Shown: piece after piece, positions 19,639 through 29,121 of the stretch
How positions within the stretch are numbered: position 1 is the stretch's first letter
Layout: the number at the start of each line of letters is the position of its first letter
Source: Deinococcus metalli
GTDB lineage: Bacteria; Deinococcota; Deinococci; Deinococcales; Deinococcaceae
DNA length: 64,000 nucleotides
Assembly (NCBI RefSeq): GCF_014201805.1
Contig: NZ_JACHFK010000003.1
Coordinates: forward strand, 357,386-421,385
Direction of reading: 5' to 3'
Position numbers and translations under genes: made by a program
The notes under the pieces: generated by a model
What the model saw: only the letters and a program-made list of their open reading frames with translations
The model's database searches: none
What the model was told of the DNA's origin: nothing

Positions 19639-20523
19639 ATGAGTGACAGCACCCAACCCGAGGAATTCCGTGCTCAGGTCGAACGTCTGGTGGCCGAAGG
19701 CAAACTCACCGCCGAGGAAGCGCAGGGCCTGCTGGGCAGCGACGACACCGCCCGGCCCGAGGGCGCCGGCGCCCTGCAACTGCGCGAACTGCCGGACGGC
19801 ACCGACCCCGGCGACGTTCCCCCGGACCTGCTTCTGCACGTGACCGGCTACACCCTGCAGGTCGTGACCGACGGCAGCCTCGGCGCGCCGCAGCTCCACG
19901 CCAACGAAGACGGCCGCCTGGTGCTGGAGGCCACGCCGCAGGGCTGGCGCGTCGCGCGGCAGCGCGGCCAGCAGCACAGCGGCTGGAACGGCGTCAAGGC
20001 GATCCTCAGCGTGCCCTTCGCGCCCCGCCACGTGAGGGCCGAGGTCAGCGGCGGCAACCTGACCCTGCCGGACCTGGGCGGCGAGATGCTGGCCGACGTG
20101 AACGGCGGCAATGTCCGCATGGGCCGCGCCGCCAGCCTGAAGGCCGACGTGAACGGCGGGAACCTGACCGCTGCCGATATGGGCGGCCCCACCCACCTGA
20201 ACGTGAACGGCGGCAACCTCAGCCTGACCGGCGCGCACGCCCTGAACGCCAGCGTGAACGGCGGCAACCTCAAGTGGGCCGGCGTGCTCAGCGGCGGCGA
20301 CCACCGCGTGGAAGTCAACGCCGGGAACGCCACCCTGCACCTGATGGAGGGCAGCTCGCTGCGCGTGGACGCCGACGTGACCGTCGGGGCCTTCAAGGCC
20401 GACTTCCCCACCCAGAAGAGCGGCTCGTTCGTGACCACCCGCCACAGCGGCCAGCTCGGCAGCGGCGACGCGCACCTCAGCTGCAGGGTCGCGGCCGGCC
20501 AGGTCCGGCTCCAGACCGCGTAG
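19639..20523 (+). CDS. SHOCT-like/DUF4097-type beta-repeat protein
   Basis: A 294-residue protein. The first 35 residues form a SHOCT-like helical hairpin (FRAQVERLVAEGKLTAEEAQ GLL). The C-terminal half is a beta-solenoid made of repeats with the core VNGGN: EVSGGNLTL, DVNGGNVRM, DVNGGNLTA, NVNGGNLSL, SVNGGNLKW and VNAGNATL, at roughly 17-20 residue spacing. This is the pattern of DUF4097/YvlB-like proteins, which are often linked to envelope-stress clusters. AGGAGG lies just before the ATG. It leads a probable operon with the next three genes. Confidence 0.8.
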   Translation: MSDSTQPEEFRAQVERLVAEGKLTAEEAQGLLGSDDTARPEGAGALQLRELPDGTDPGDVPPDLLLHVTGYTLQVVTDGSLGAPQLHANEDGRLVLEATPQGWRVARQRGQQHSGWNGVKAILSVPFAPRHVRAEVSGGNLTLPDLGGEMLADVNGGNVRMGRAASLKADVNGGNLTAADMGGPTHLNVNGGNLSLTGAHALNASVNGGNLKWAGVLSGGDHRVEVNAGNATLHLMEGSSLRVDADVTVGAFKADFPTQKSGSFVTTRHSGQLGSGDAHLSCRVAAGQVRLQTA

Positions 20524-20579
20524 CGCTGTTTCCGTCCGGCACCCGGCATTCCCGCTCCTCATCCCGCCCTGGAGGCCCC

Positions 20580-20879
20580 ATGATGACCACTCCCCACCCC
20601 ACCGGCCCATCTGTCACCAGCTGGCGTGTGCGGCGCCGGTTGCCGGACACCGCCCTGCGCCCCATCGCCAGCGTGCGCTCTGCGCCGCCCACCCTGTGGC
20701 AGCGCGTGAGGGCGGCGCTGTGGACGACCCCCACGCTGGAGCAGCTGTACGCCCGCCAGCGGCGCCACGCCGACCCCGACGCCACCCGCCCGGTGATGAC
20801 CGTGGGCGGCCACCTGGCCCTTCCGTCCGTCCCGGACCTGACCCGGCCCACCCGCCGCGTTCAGGCCGACCTGCCCTGA
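20580..20879 (+). CDS. Small basic protein in the beta-repeat cluster
   Basis: A 99-residue Arg/Pro-rich protein of unknown family (MMTTPHPTGPSVTSWRVRRR ... LWQRVRAALWTTPTLEQLYA). A GGAGG site precedes two adjacent ATGs; starting at 20583 gives better spacing and one residue less. The C-terminus (HLALPSVPDLTRPTRRVQAD) has no recognised motif. Its position in a tightly spaced run between the beta-repeat and SHOCT genes supports it being real. Confidence 0.55.
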   Translation: MMTTPHPTGPSVTSWRVRRRLPDTALRPIASVRSAPPTLWQRVRAALWTTPTLEQLYARQRRHADPDATRPVMTVGGHLALPSVPDLTRPTRRVQADLP

Positions 20880-20928
20880 CCCGATCTGTCCTGGGCGGCA
20901 GCCGCCGCTCACACACGAAAGAGGCCCT

Positions 20929-21627
20929 ATGAAAGAGAAAGTCAAACGGATTCTCGACCTGGTGCGCGGCGGGAAACTCACCCTGGAGGACGCCGCGCCG
21001 CTGCTCGCCGCCCTGAGTTCCCGGCTCGCGCTGACCGACAGTGACCGCGAACTCGTCGCCTCGCTGCTTGCCCGCGAGGAACTGGACACCGGTCAGGTCG
21101 CCGAGCACCTGCTGCTGCTGCGCGGCCTGAGGGACAGCATGCCCAGCCCGCCCCCGCCGCCCCAGCCGCCGCGCCGTCCCCAGGTCGTGATCGGGGGCTC
21201 CCGCGTGCGCGGGCTGGACGACCTGGGAGATCGGCTGGCCGCACGGATCGAGCAGGTGGCCGCGCAGTTCGCCGGCCGCGCCGAACGCTTCGGAGAGGAC
21301 GTGGAGGCCCATATGGACCGCTTTGCAGACGAACTCGAACGCGCTGTGGAAGGGTCGGCGCCCCGCTCGGGCGGCCGCGGCCCCTCGGCCCGCATCCTGC
21401 GCATCCAGGTCGAATCCCAGCACGGCGACGAGTACAGCGCCAACATCCCCGTGAGCCTCGCCGGGCACCTCGACCGCCTGATTCCCCCGCACGGCCAGGC
21501 CGCGCTGGAGAGCGCCGGCTTCACCCTGGATGCCCTGCGGCTGCTGATCGAGGCCAGCCCCGGCCCCGGCCCCCTGATCGACGCCGAGGACCAGCACGGC
21601 AACGAAGTGCACATCTCCCTCAAATGA
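20929..21627 (+). CDS. SHOCT-like protein with C-terminal alpha/beta domain
   Basis: A 232-residue protein. The N-terminal 25 residues (KVKRILDLVRGGKLTLEDAA) are SHOCT-like and recall the start of the upstream beta-repeat protein. A second helix pair (ELVASLLAREELDTGQVAEH) is followed by a poly-Pro linker (PPPPPQPPRRP), an amphipathic helical stretch (DRLAARIEQVAAQFAGRAER) and a C-terminal domain (RILRIQVESQHGDEYSANIP ... EDQHGNEVHISL). This overall layout is common beside DUF2089 and YvlB-like genes. The exact function is unknown. Confidence 0.7.
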   Translation: MKEKVKRILDLVRGGKLTLEDAAPLLAALSSRLALTDSDRELVASLLAREELDTGQVAEHLLLLRGLRDSMPSPPPPPQPPRRPQVVIGGSRVRGLDDLGDRLAARIEQVAAQFAGRAERFGEDVEAHMDRFADELERAVEGSAPRSGGRGPSARILRIQVESQHGDEYSANIPVSLAGHLDRLIPPHGQAALESAGFTLDALRLLIEASPGPGPLIDAEDQHGNEVHISLK

Positions 21628-21628
21628 C

Positions 21629-21701
21629 GCACAGAGCAGGGCGCAGAGGGCGGAGGAGAGGCATCCATGGTGCCCTCTGCCCTCTGCCCTCTGCCTTGTG
21701 C
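21629..21701 (+). repeat. Imperfect long inverted repeat containing tandem CCCTCTG units
   Basis: The right arm (21672-21701) has three tandem copies of the heptamer GCCCTCT followed by GCCTTGTGC. The left arm (21629-21651) is GCACAGAGCAGGGCGCAGAGGGC. The two pair imperfectly around ATCCATGG. It lies between the SHOCT gene and the DUF2089 gene and could be an attenuating hairpin or a small dispersed repeat. Confidence 0.6.
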
Positions 21702-21715
21702 ATAGAGTGACCCGT

Positions 21716-22069
21716 ATGCGCCCCCTGCCCCTGCCCTTTCCGGACGAGACCGAATCGCCCCTGGTGACGGAACTGCGCTTTCCGACGAGCGGCGTCACCG
21801 TGCGCGGCGTCTTCGAACTGAACGAATTCGCGGTGCTCACGCCGGACAACCTGGAGTTCCTGCGGCTGTACATCCGCGTGCGCGGCAACCTCAAGGAGGT
21901 CGAGCGCGTGCTGGGCGTCAGCTACCCCACGGTGCGCGCCCGCTTCGACACGCTGCTGCGCGCCATCGGCTACGAGCCCGAACTCGCCGATCCGCACGCC
22001 GAGGTGCTGAGCAGCCTGGAGCGCGGCGAGATCACGCCCGAGGAAGCCGCCCGCAAGCTGCGGCGCTGA
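21716..22069 (+). CDS. DUF2089-family protein
   Basis: A 117-residue protein with the DUF2089 core: TSGVTVRGVFELNEFAVLTP, NLEFLRLYIRVRGNLKEVER and VLGVSYPTVRARFDTLLRAI, a helix-turn-helix-like segment. The C-terminus (EVLSSLERGEITPEEAARKL) is another SHOCT-like helix pair, shared with the two larger proteins upstream. In many genomes DUF2089 genes accompany YvlB-like genes, and I infer that it regulates the cluster. A TAGAGT box at 21703-21708, seven bases before the ATG, suggests an internal leaderless promoter. Confidence 0.8.
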   Translation: MRPLPLPFPDETESPLVTELRFPTSGVTVRGVFELNEFAVLTPDNLEFLRLYIRVRGNLKEVERVLGVSYPTVRARFDTLLRAIGYEPELADPHAEVLSSLERGEITPEEAARKLRR

Positions 22070-22082
22070 CCGGTCGGCATCT

Positions 22083-22442
22083 TCAGAAGACCTTGCTGCC
22101 GATCTTCGCCTCTGCCGCCGGGGTCAGGAACGTTGCCTCGCCACTCGGCGCGCCGGGAAGCTGCACGCCCAGCACCAGCACCTCGGACGCCTCGCCACCG
22201 ATCTCGCGCGGTTCGAAGTTCAGCACGCCCACGACCTGCCTGCCCAGGAGTTCCGTCGCCGCGTGCCCGGTGAAGCGGCCGATGCTGACGCGCCGCCCGA
22301 ACTTCCCGAAGTCGATGGTCAGCCGGTACGACGCCTTCGGTGCCCCCACTGCCGGCTGCACGTCCACGACCCGGCCCACGCGGATGTCCAGTCGGCCCAG
22401 GGTCTCGTCGAAGCCCACGGTGTCCTTCACTTCGGTCGCCAT
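22083..22442 (-). CDS. csaA: CsaA-type tRNA-binding protein
   Basis: A 119-residue OB-fold protein of the tRNA-binding domain family (EMAP II / MetRS C-terminal type), with DIRVGRVVDVQPAVGAPKAS, LTIDFGKFGRRVSIGRFTGH and VVGVLNFEPREIGGEASEVL. Length and motifs match CsaA, a secretion-associated chaperone-like protein in Bacillus. It ends with FLTPAAEAKIGSKVF. The ATG at 22442 is chosen over an upstream start because it begins at the domain. Confidence 0.92.
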   Translation of the reverse strand: MATEVKDTVGFDETLGRLDIRVGRVVDVQPAVGAPKASYRLTIDFGKFGRRVSIGRFTGHAATELLGRQVVGVLNFEPREIGGEASEVLVLGVQLPGAPSGEATFLTPAAEAKIGSKVF

Positions 22443-22530
22443 GCGGCATGCTGTCACGCGTCCGGGTGGCGGCGTCACAGCAGAATTCAGAGGCATCCTT
22501 TGTGCCCCTCGACGGCACTGAAATCCGCTG

Positions 22531-23043
22531 TCAGACCAGGATGCCCAGGTCGTCCCAGACCATCCGGATCTCGGTGAGCGGACCGTCGGTCTTCGAGCCG
22601 GCCTCGCGTGCGCCCTGCCGGACGTACCACGCCCGCGTGGGGTTGGCGTCCAGCACCCACAGGGCGAGGGTGCGTGCCCCGGCGTTCCGCGCGGTCCCCG
22701 CGGCGGCCCGCAGCAGCGCCCGGCCGGTGCCGTGGCCGTGCGCGGCCCGCAGGGTGTACAGCGCGCCCAGTTCGGCGTCGTAGCCGGGATGGTCGCGGGG
22801 CGGCCCGACCGCTGCGAAGCCCACCACGGCGTCCTCCGTCGCCGCCACCACGACGGCCGTGGGACCGCGTTCCAGCACCTCGGTCCACATCGCCGTGCGC
22901 CGTGCCCGCATGTCGTCGCCGGTCATGCGGGCCAGGATGTCGGCGGGCATCAGGCCGGTGTAGGTCTCACGCCAGCTCGTGACGTGCACATGGGCGATCC
23001 CCAGAGCGTCGTCCAGCGTGGCGGGGCGGATCGTGACCGGCAT
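22531..23043 (-). CDS. GNAT N-acetyltransferase
   Basis: A 170-residue single-domain GNAT protein beginning MPVTIRPATLDDALGIAHVH. Motif A is seen in AELGALYTLRAAHGHGTGRA (acetyl-CoA pyrophosphate loop HGHGTG) and the C-terminal strand in ALWVLDANPTRAWYVRQGAR. The ATG at 23043 follows TATGCT by six bases. The acceptor substrate is unknown. Confidence 0.88.
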   Translation of the reverse strand: MPVTIRPATLDDALGIAHVHVTSWRETYTGLMPADILARMTGDDMRARRTAMWTEVLERGPTAVVVAATEDAVVGFAAVGPPRDHPGYDAELGALYTLRAAHGHGTGRALLRAAAGTARNAGARTLALWVLDANPTRAWYVRQGAREAGSKTDGPLTEIRMVWDDLGILV

Positions 23044-23058
23044 GTGGGCAGCATAGAA

Positions 23059-23086
23059 AACGGCGCGGACCTTCGCCTGCGCCGTT
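23059..23086 (-). terminator. Rho-independent terminator after the Crp-family gene
   Basis: On the minus strand an 8 bp stem AACGGCGC/GCGCCGTT is followed by TTTTCTATG. It lies between the Crp-type gene and the downstream GNAT gene. The U-tract overlaps the TATGCT box of the GNAT gene. Confidence 0.7.
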
Positions 23087-23105
23087 CGGCCTGGGGTGGG
23101 TCCGC

Positions 23106-23801
23106 TCAGTTCCCCTCGTCGATGTAGCGGCGCAGGGCGTCCATCCGCACCACGATGGGCGTGCGGGCGCGGACGATGGCGCCGTCCTGCTTGAGCTTGC
23201 CCAGCGAGTGGCTGACGGTCTCGCGGGTCGCGCCGACCATCCGTGCGATGTCCTCCTGGTTGAGCTTGAGGTTGAGTTCCACGCCCTGGTTGTGGGGCCG
23301 CCCGAACTCGCGCGCCAGCCGGTAGAGCAGGCTGGCGACGCGTTCGGGGGCCGAATACGCGTTGACGGTGGCCGTCCACGCCTGCGCCTCGAAGAAGCGC
23401 GCGGCCATCAGGCGGATGAGCTTCATGGCGAGGTCCGGCTTGGTGTTCAGGAGTTTTTGCAACTCCGCGCGCGGCAACACGATCAGGACGGTGCGTTCGA
23501 GGGCTTCGGCCTGGGTGGGCCGGCGCTCCTCGGGTTGCAGCAGCAGCTCGCCGAAGGTGTCGTGCTGGCCGATCACGCCCAGGATGGCTTCCTTGCCGTT
23601 GGGGAAGAGCTTGCTGATCTTGACGAGCCCGCTACGCACGAAGTAGAGCGCGTCGGCGGGATCGTCCATACGGTAGATGACCTCGCCGGGCTGGAACGAG
23701 CGGTAGGGCGTCGTGGCGGCCACGCGTTCCAGTTCAGCCAGTTCTAGGTCGGCAAACAATTCTGTTCGCTTGAGATGCCAGACCAGGCTTGGATAGTTCA
23801 T
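23106..23801 (-). CDS. Crp/Fnr-family transcriptional regulator
   Basis: A 231-residue regulator with a cyclic-nucleotide-binding beta-roll (about residues 15-125: YRSFQPGEVIYRMDDPADAL, FGELLLQPEERRPTQAEALE), a long dimerisation helix, and a C-terminal winged helix (NQEDIARMVGATRETVSHSL). No Fnr-type cysteine cluster is present. The phosphate cassette FGELLLQPEERRPTQA lacks the exact R-S/T pair of cAMP-binding Crp, so the ligand is uncertain. It is divergent from the acyl-CoA dehydrogenase and is a candidate regulator of it. The promoter places the transcript start within a few bases of the ATG. Confidence 0.92.
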   Translation of the reverse strand: MNYPSLVWHLKRTELFADLELAELERVAATTPYRSFQPGEVIYRMDDPADALYFVRSGLVKISKLFPNGKEAILGVIGQHDTFGELLLQPEERRPTQAEALERTVLIVLPRAELQKLLNTKPDLAMKLIRLMAARFFEAQAWTATVNAYSAPERVASLLYRLAREFGRPHNQGVELNLKLNQEDIARMVGATRETVSHSLGKLKQDGAIVRARTPIVVRMDALRRYIDEGN

Positions 23802-23806
23802 GATCC

Positions 23807-23835
23807 GTTACAGGATACCTGAAACGGTTCTGCAA
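23807..23835 (-). promoter_or_regulatory. Promoter of the Crp-family gene, near-leaderless
   Basis: On the minus strand TTGCAG (23830-23835), 17 bp and TGTAAC (23807-23812), with the ATG only five bases further. The mRNA would start at or next to the ATG. No Shine-Dalgarno sequence is present. Confidence 0.55.
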
Positions 23836-23947
23836 GACGCACATTCTGTTGAGCGCCGGACCCTGCATTGATGATACCTCGGTCAGTTGTTATGAGATAG
23901 ATGAAGGCCGGGGGCAAGCGGGGGGAGTTCGCGTGGAATCAAAACGC

Positions 23948-23976
23948 GTGACTTTTGCGCTCCAGAGTTTTATACT
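23948..23976 (+). promoter_or_regulatory. Candidate promoter of the acyl-CoA dehydrogenase gene
   Basis: GTGACT (23948-23953), a 17 bp spacer and TATACT (23971-23976). The leader of about 65 bases ends in a strong AAGGAGGAG site. The 245-base divergent region shared with the Crp gene is AT-rich and is a likely site for regulation. Confidence 0.55.
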
Positions 23977-24046
23977 CGGTCTAAATAGCAGTGCCGGGAC
24001 GCCACCGCCAGGGTGGAGCGTGCCCATCCAAGGAGGAGCGATAGCC

Positions 24047-25882
<1,836 letters not shown>

Positions 25883-25900
25883 CCGCGCACGGCCGAGCCG

Positions 25901-25926
25901 CGCCCCCGCCCCCGTGGGTGGGGGCG
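25901..25926 (+). terminator. GC-rich hairpin after the acyl-CoA dehydrogenase gene
   Basis: CGCCCCC (25901-25907) pairs with GGGGGCG (25920-25926) and TACTCTTGTG follows. It lies between two co-directional genes and probably ends the first transcript. Confidence 0.5.
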
Positions 25927-25950
25927 TACTCTTGTGCCACAGGAGACCCG

Positions 25951-26436
25951 ATGCTGCCCGATGACCTCAAGACCCTGCTGCTGCGTGACCTCGCCAGCGT
26001 CCAGCGAGAACTCGACCTCTATCCGGACGACGCGGCGGTGTGGCAGGAGGTGCCCAGCCTGCCCAATTCGGCGGGCACGCTGGCCCTGCACCTCGCGGGC
26101 GGCACCCGGCACTTCTTCGGTACCGTGATGGCCGGCAGCGACTACGTGCGCCAGCGGGACGCGGAGTTCAGTCGGCGCGGCGTGGCCCGCAGCGAACTCG
26201 CCGCAGACCTCGCGGCGGCCATGGAGAGCGTGCGGGCCGCCTTCGAGCGCCTGAACTCCGACGATCTGGACCGGCCGTTCCCGGTGGTGCTGGGCGACGG
26301 GCCGCTCTCGACCCGGCTGACCCTCCTGCACCTCGTGACGCACCTGGCGTACCACCTGGGCCAGATCGACTCCCACCGGCGCGTGGTGACGGGCAGCGCC
26401 GTGTCGGCCGGCACGCTGCTTCCGCCCCGGCCGTGA
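25951..26436 (+). CDS. DinB-family protein
   Basis: A 161-residue four-helix protein of the DinB/YfiT-like superfamily. Candidate metal-ligand histidines are in TLALHLAGGTRHFFG and HLVTHLAYHLGQIDSH. AGGAGA lies before the ATG. DinB-family proteins are greatly expanded in Deinococcus and include damage-induced members and putative thiol transferases; nothing here fixes its substrate. A second family member is at 57224-57799. Confidence 0.85.
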   Translation: MLPDDLKTLLLRDLASVQRELDLYPDDAAVWQEVPSLPNSAGTLALHLAGGTRHFFGTVMAGSDYVRQRDAEFSRRGVARSELAADLAAAMESVRAAFERLNSDDLDRPFPVVLGDGPLSTRLTLLHLVTHLAYHLGQIDSHRRVVTGSAVSAGTLLPPRP

Positions 26437-26477
26437 TGCCCGGCAACCCCCACGCCCTGTGCGGCGTATAAGAGGGT

Positions 26478-27230
26478 ATGACCAAGCCGGTGAAAACGGA
26501 GACCGTGATCACGACCCAGCCCGGGGGCGACCTCGCGCCGCGCCGGGTGTCCGGGGGGCACATCGCGCTGGCGACCGGTGGCAGCCTGCTGGGGCTGGTG
26601 GTGCTGGCGGGCGCCGCCGTGGCGCTGTTCCACGTGGCCATGACCACCGTAACCATCGCGGCCTTCGGGGTGGCGGCGCTGGCTGTGATCTTCCTGATGC
26701 CGGCGCTGATCCAGGCCCTGAACGCCTCGCGGGTGCGGGCCAAGGAGGCGGTGGCGCGCGCCATGCCGCTCGAGACCCTGATCGTGCAGCGCAAGCAGTT
26801 CGAGAACCTGATCACCGCCAAGGCCCAGCAGCTTCAGGAGGCCAACGGGCACCTCGCAGACTTCCGCCGGCTGATCGACGCGAACCGCAAGGACATGGAG
26901 GAGGCCGACGTGGCCCGCTGGGAGCAGGACCTGCAGGTCAGCAAGGACGCCTTCGCCCGCGCGCAGACGCACCTAGCCGACCTGCGGGCTGACCTGACCG
27001 AGTTCGACCGGCAGATCCAGAAAGCGCGCATCGACACGCAGCTCGCGCAGGCGAAGGGCAACGTCGCCTCGGCGCTGCAGCAGGCCAACCTGAGCGCTGA
27101 GGACCGCCACGTGACGGAAAGCGCCCTCTCCGAGATCGCGCGCCGGGCCGGACGCAACGCCGAACTGCTTGACCAGGCGCTCACCGCCGGGCAGGACAGC
27201 AGCCGCGCCGGGCGCGGGGGCACGCCTTGA
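26478..27230 (+). CDS. Membrane-anchored coiled-coil protein
   Basis: A 250-residue protein with two membrane helices near the N-terminus (GGSLLGLVVLAGAAVALFHV and TIAAFGVAALAVIFLMPALI, about residues 33-78), followed by a long helical region rich in Gln, Ala and charged residues (for example KAQQLQEANGHLADFRRLID, DLQVSKDAFARAQTHLADLR). The helical part has the look of PspA-like or other membrane-scaffold coiled coils, but I cannot assign a family. A TATAAG box lies six bases before the ATG. Its stop overlaps the TTG start of the next gene, and the periplasmic TAXI protein follows, so the three form one operon. Confidence 0.7.
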   Translation: MTKPVKTETVITTQPGGDLAPRRVSGGHIALATGGSLLGLVVLAGAAVALFHVAMTTVTIAAFGVAALAVIFLMPALIQALNASRVRAKEAVARAMPLETLIVQRKQFENLITAKAQQLQEANGHLADFRRLIDANRKDMEEADVARWEQDLQVSKDAFARAQTHLADLRADLTEFDRQIQKARIDTQLAQAKGNVASALQQANLSAEDRHVTESALSEIARRAGRNAELLDQALTAGQDSSRAGRGGTP

Positions 27231-27409
27231 ACCGTTCGCGGCTGCTCGGAACGGTCCTGTTTGTGGTGCTGCTGGCCTGCGTGGCCGTGATCGTCCTCGA
27301 CCAGATGGGCCTGTTCAGCGGCGCGCAGAGTGCGGGGACGCCTTCCCCCACACCCAGCGCGCCGGCAGGCACCCCGACCAACGGCAACGGCTACGGCGAC
27401 CTGAAATGA
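27227..27409 (+). CDS. Small single-span membrane protein
   Basis: A 60-residue protein with one membrane helix (LLGTVLFVVLLACVAVIVL) and a Pro/Ser/Thr/Gly-rich tail (GTPSPTPSAPAGTPTNGN). The TTG start overlaps the upstream TGA as TTGA, which argues for translational coupling and supports it being a real gene. Nineteen bases separate it from the TAXI protein gene. Confidence 0.6.
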   Translation: MNRSRLLGTVLFVVLLACVAVIVLDQMGLFSGAQSAGTPSPTPSAPAGTPTNGNGYGDLK

Positions 27410-27428
27410 CCCCGCCCGGAGGAACTGC

Positions 27429-28307
27429 GTGAAACCACTCGCCCTGACCCTTGCCCTGAGCCTCACCGCCGCGCAGGCCGCGCCGGCCACCTTCCTGAAT
27501 GTCGCGACCGGCAGTTCCACCGGCACGTACTCGGCCATGTTCAAGAACATCGGCGTGCAGTGCACGCAGAGCGCGTACCTCAAGGAGCGCGGCACCAGCG
27601 GCAGCCTGGAGAACATCGACCTGCTGCTGAGCAACCAGGTCTCGCTGGCCTTCGTGCAGAGTGACGTCCTGAAGGCCAAACAGCAGATCGACCAGGACGC
27701 GCGGGTGGAGAACATCAAGGCGCTGCTGCCGCTGCACAACGAGGAAGTCCACCTGTTCGCCAAGCCGGCGGTGGTGAAGAAGAACATCTTCGGCAAGACC
27801 ACCACGACCGGCGTGACCACCTTCGCCGACCTCAAGAACAAGAAAGTCGCTGCGTGGGGCGGCAGCCTGATCACCGCCAAGGTGCTGAGCGCCAAGCTGG
27901 GCGTGCCCTACACCATCCTGAGCGTGAAAGACCGCGACGCCGCCTTCAACGCCCTGAACGGCGGGCAGGTGGACGCCGTGCTGGCCGTGGTGGGGCAGCC
28001 GGCGTCGTGGGTCAAGGACCTGAACGGCGTGAACCTGGTGCCCATTGCGTACACGGCGGCGCTGAGCGGCCTGTACTCCAGCGCGAAACTGCTGTACGAG
28101 AACATGGGCGCCGACGCCGTGCCCACCGTGGCCGTGCAGAGCGTCCTGGTGACGCGCGACTTCAAGACGCCGGACAAGAAGAAGATCCTGCTCGACTACC
28201 AGAAGTGCGCCCTGACCCACCTCGTGAACCTGCAGGAGGACGAGGGCATGCACCCCAAGTGGCAGGAAGTGACCTTCAAGACCTGGCCGTGGCCGCAGTA
28301 CAAGTGA
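27429..28307 (+). CDS. TAXI-family TRAP transporter solute-binding protein (no TRAP membrane subunits nearby)
   Basis: A 292-residue periplasmic binding protein. The signal peptide is MKPLALTLALSLTAAQAAPA. The mature protein starts TFLNVATGSSTGTYSAMFKN, which is the TAXI hallmark, followed by GTSGSLENIDLLLSNQVSLA, AAWGGSLITAKVLSAKLGVP and LNGGQVDAVLAVVGQPASWV. TAXI proteins normally feed the TRAP DctQM membrane subunits, but none is encoded here; instead the gene follows two membrane proteins of unknown family. GGAGG lies before the ATG. The ligand is unknown (glutamate-like or carboxylate ligands are typical of the family). Confidence 0.88.
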   Translation: MKPLALTLALSLTAAQAAPATFLNVATGSSTGTYSAMFKNIGVQCTQSAYLKERGTSGSLENIDLLLSNQVSLAFVQSDVLKAKQQIDQDARVENIKALLPLHNEEVHLFAKPAVVKKNIFGKTTTTGVTTFADLKNKKVAAWGGSLITAKVLSAKLGVPYTILSVKDRDAAFNALNGGQVDAVLAVVGQPASWVKDLNGVNLVPIAYTAALSGLYSSAKLLYENMGADAVPTVAVQSVLVTRDFKTPDKKKILLDYQKCALTHLVNLQEDEGMHPKWQEVTFKTWPWPQYK

Positions 28308-28347
28308 ACGCCGCGCGCTAACCGCGTGGCGCAGGGGAAAGGGTGGG

Positions 28348-29016
28348 TCAGTCGGCGCCCAGGAAGCTGCTGGTCCGGCGCGCGATGTGGCCGGTCAACG
28401 TGCCCTCGTCCAGCGCGCCGCGGTACGCCAGCACGGCGACCGTGCACACCGCCGCGTCGCCGGACCGGGACTCGCGCGCCGCCTCGTCGAGGAGCGCGCT
28501 GATCGCCCGCACCAGCGACCGGTAGCGCGCGGGGCTCACGCGCACGGTCAGGGCATCAAGGTGGGCGGGATGCGTCTGGACCGGTGGGGAGACCGGGGCG
28601 GGCAGGGGCGGGCCGACCTCGGGGGCCTCTATGAACGCCACCACGCGTTTCTCGTCCGTGCCGGCTGTTGCGACGGCGTGCTCGTAGGCCCGCCGGAACT
28701 GCGTGGTCAGGGCGCCGAGGTCCGCCAGTTCCCCGCCCTGTGTGTCGGTGGGCGGCATGACATCCCACGGCACGCGGAATTCGTGCGCGGTGAGCTGGTA
28801 GTACACCCGGCGGCCCTCGCGGCGCTGTTCGCGCAGCAGGCCCAACGCCGCGAGGCGCCGCGCATGGTGGTGGGCCAGATTCGCGGCCATACCGGCCCGC
28901 ACGGCGACATCACTGGGCGACTGCGGCCGAATGAACAGCGTCAGGAAGTCGTGGTGCTGGCGCAGGGCGCGGGCAGCGCCGGGATCGGTAACGCGCAGGC
29001 TGGCGATGCTGGTCAT
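28348..29016 (-). CDS. ArsR-like winged-helix regulator with C-terminal extension
   Basis: A 222-residue protein. Residues 20-80 form an ArsR-type winged helix (FIRPQSPSDVAVRAGMAANL AHHHARRLAALG, then LLREQRREGRRVYYQLTAHE, the wing). The remaining 130 residues hold a variable Pro-rich segment and a helical region (RYRSLVRAISALLDEAARES) and may bind a ligand or mediate dimerisation. It has no obvious metal-binding cysteines. It converges on the TAXI operon and is divergent from the PG-binding protein gene at 29122. Confidence 0.78.
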   Translation of the reverse strand: MTSIASLRVTDPGAARALRQHHDFLTLFIRPQSPSDVAVRAGMAANLAHHHARRLAALGLLREQRREGRRVYYQLTAHEFRVPWDVMPPTDTQGGELADLGALTTQFRRAYEHAVATAGTDEKRVVAFIEAPEVGPPLPAPVSPPVQTHPAHLDALTVRVSPARYRSLVRAISALLDEAARESRSGDAAVCTVAVLAYRGALDEGTLTGHIARRTSSFLGAD

Positions 29017-29121
29017 GCCTGAAGTCTGGCGGCCCCGCGTTCAGTCCGCGACAGCCCAGACTGAAAGTCACGCAGGGACGGGACTCAGCCATCGTCAGGC
29101 GGCGCGTGCTACCACTACGGC

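Noticed and set aside
21670..21700. CRISPR-like repeat
   Set aside because: The heptamer units are directly abutting without spacers, so it is a simple tandem repeat.
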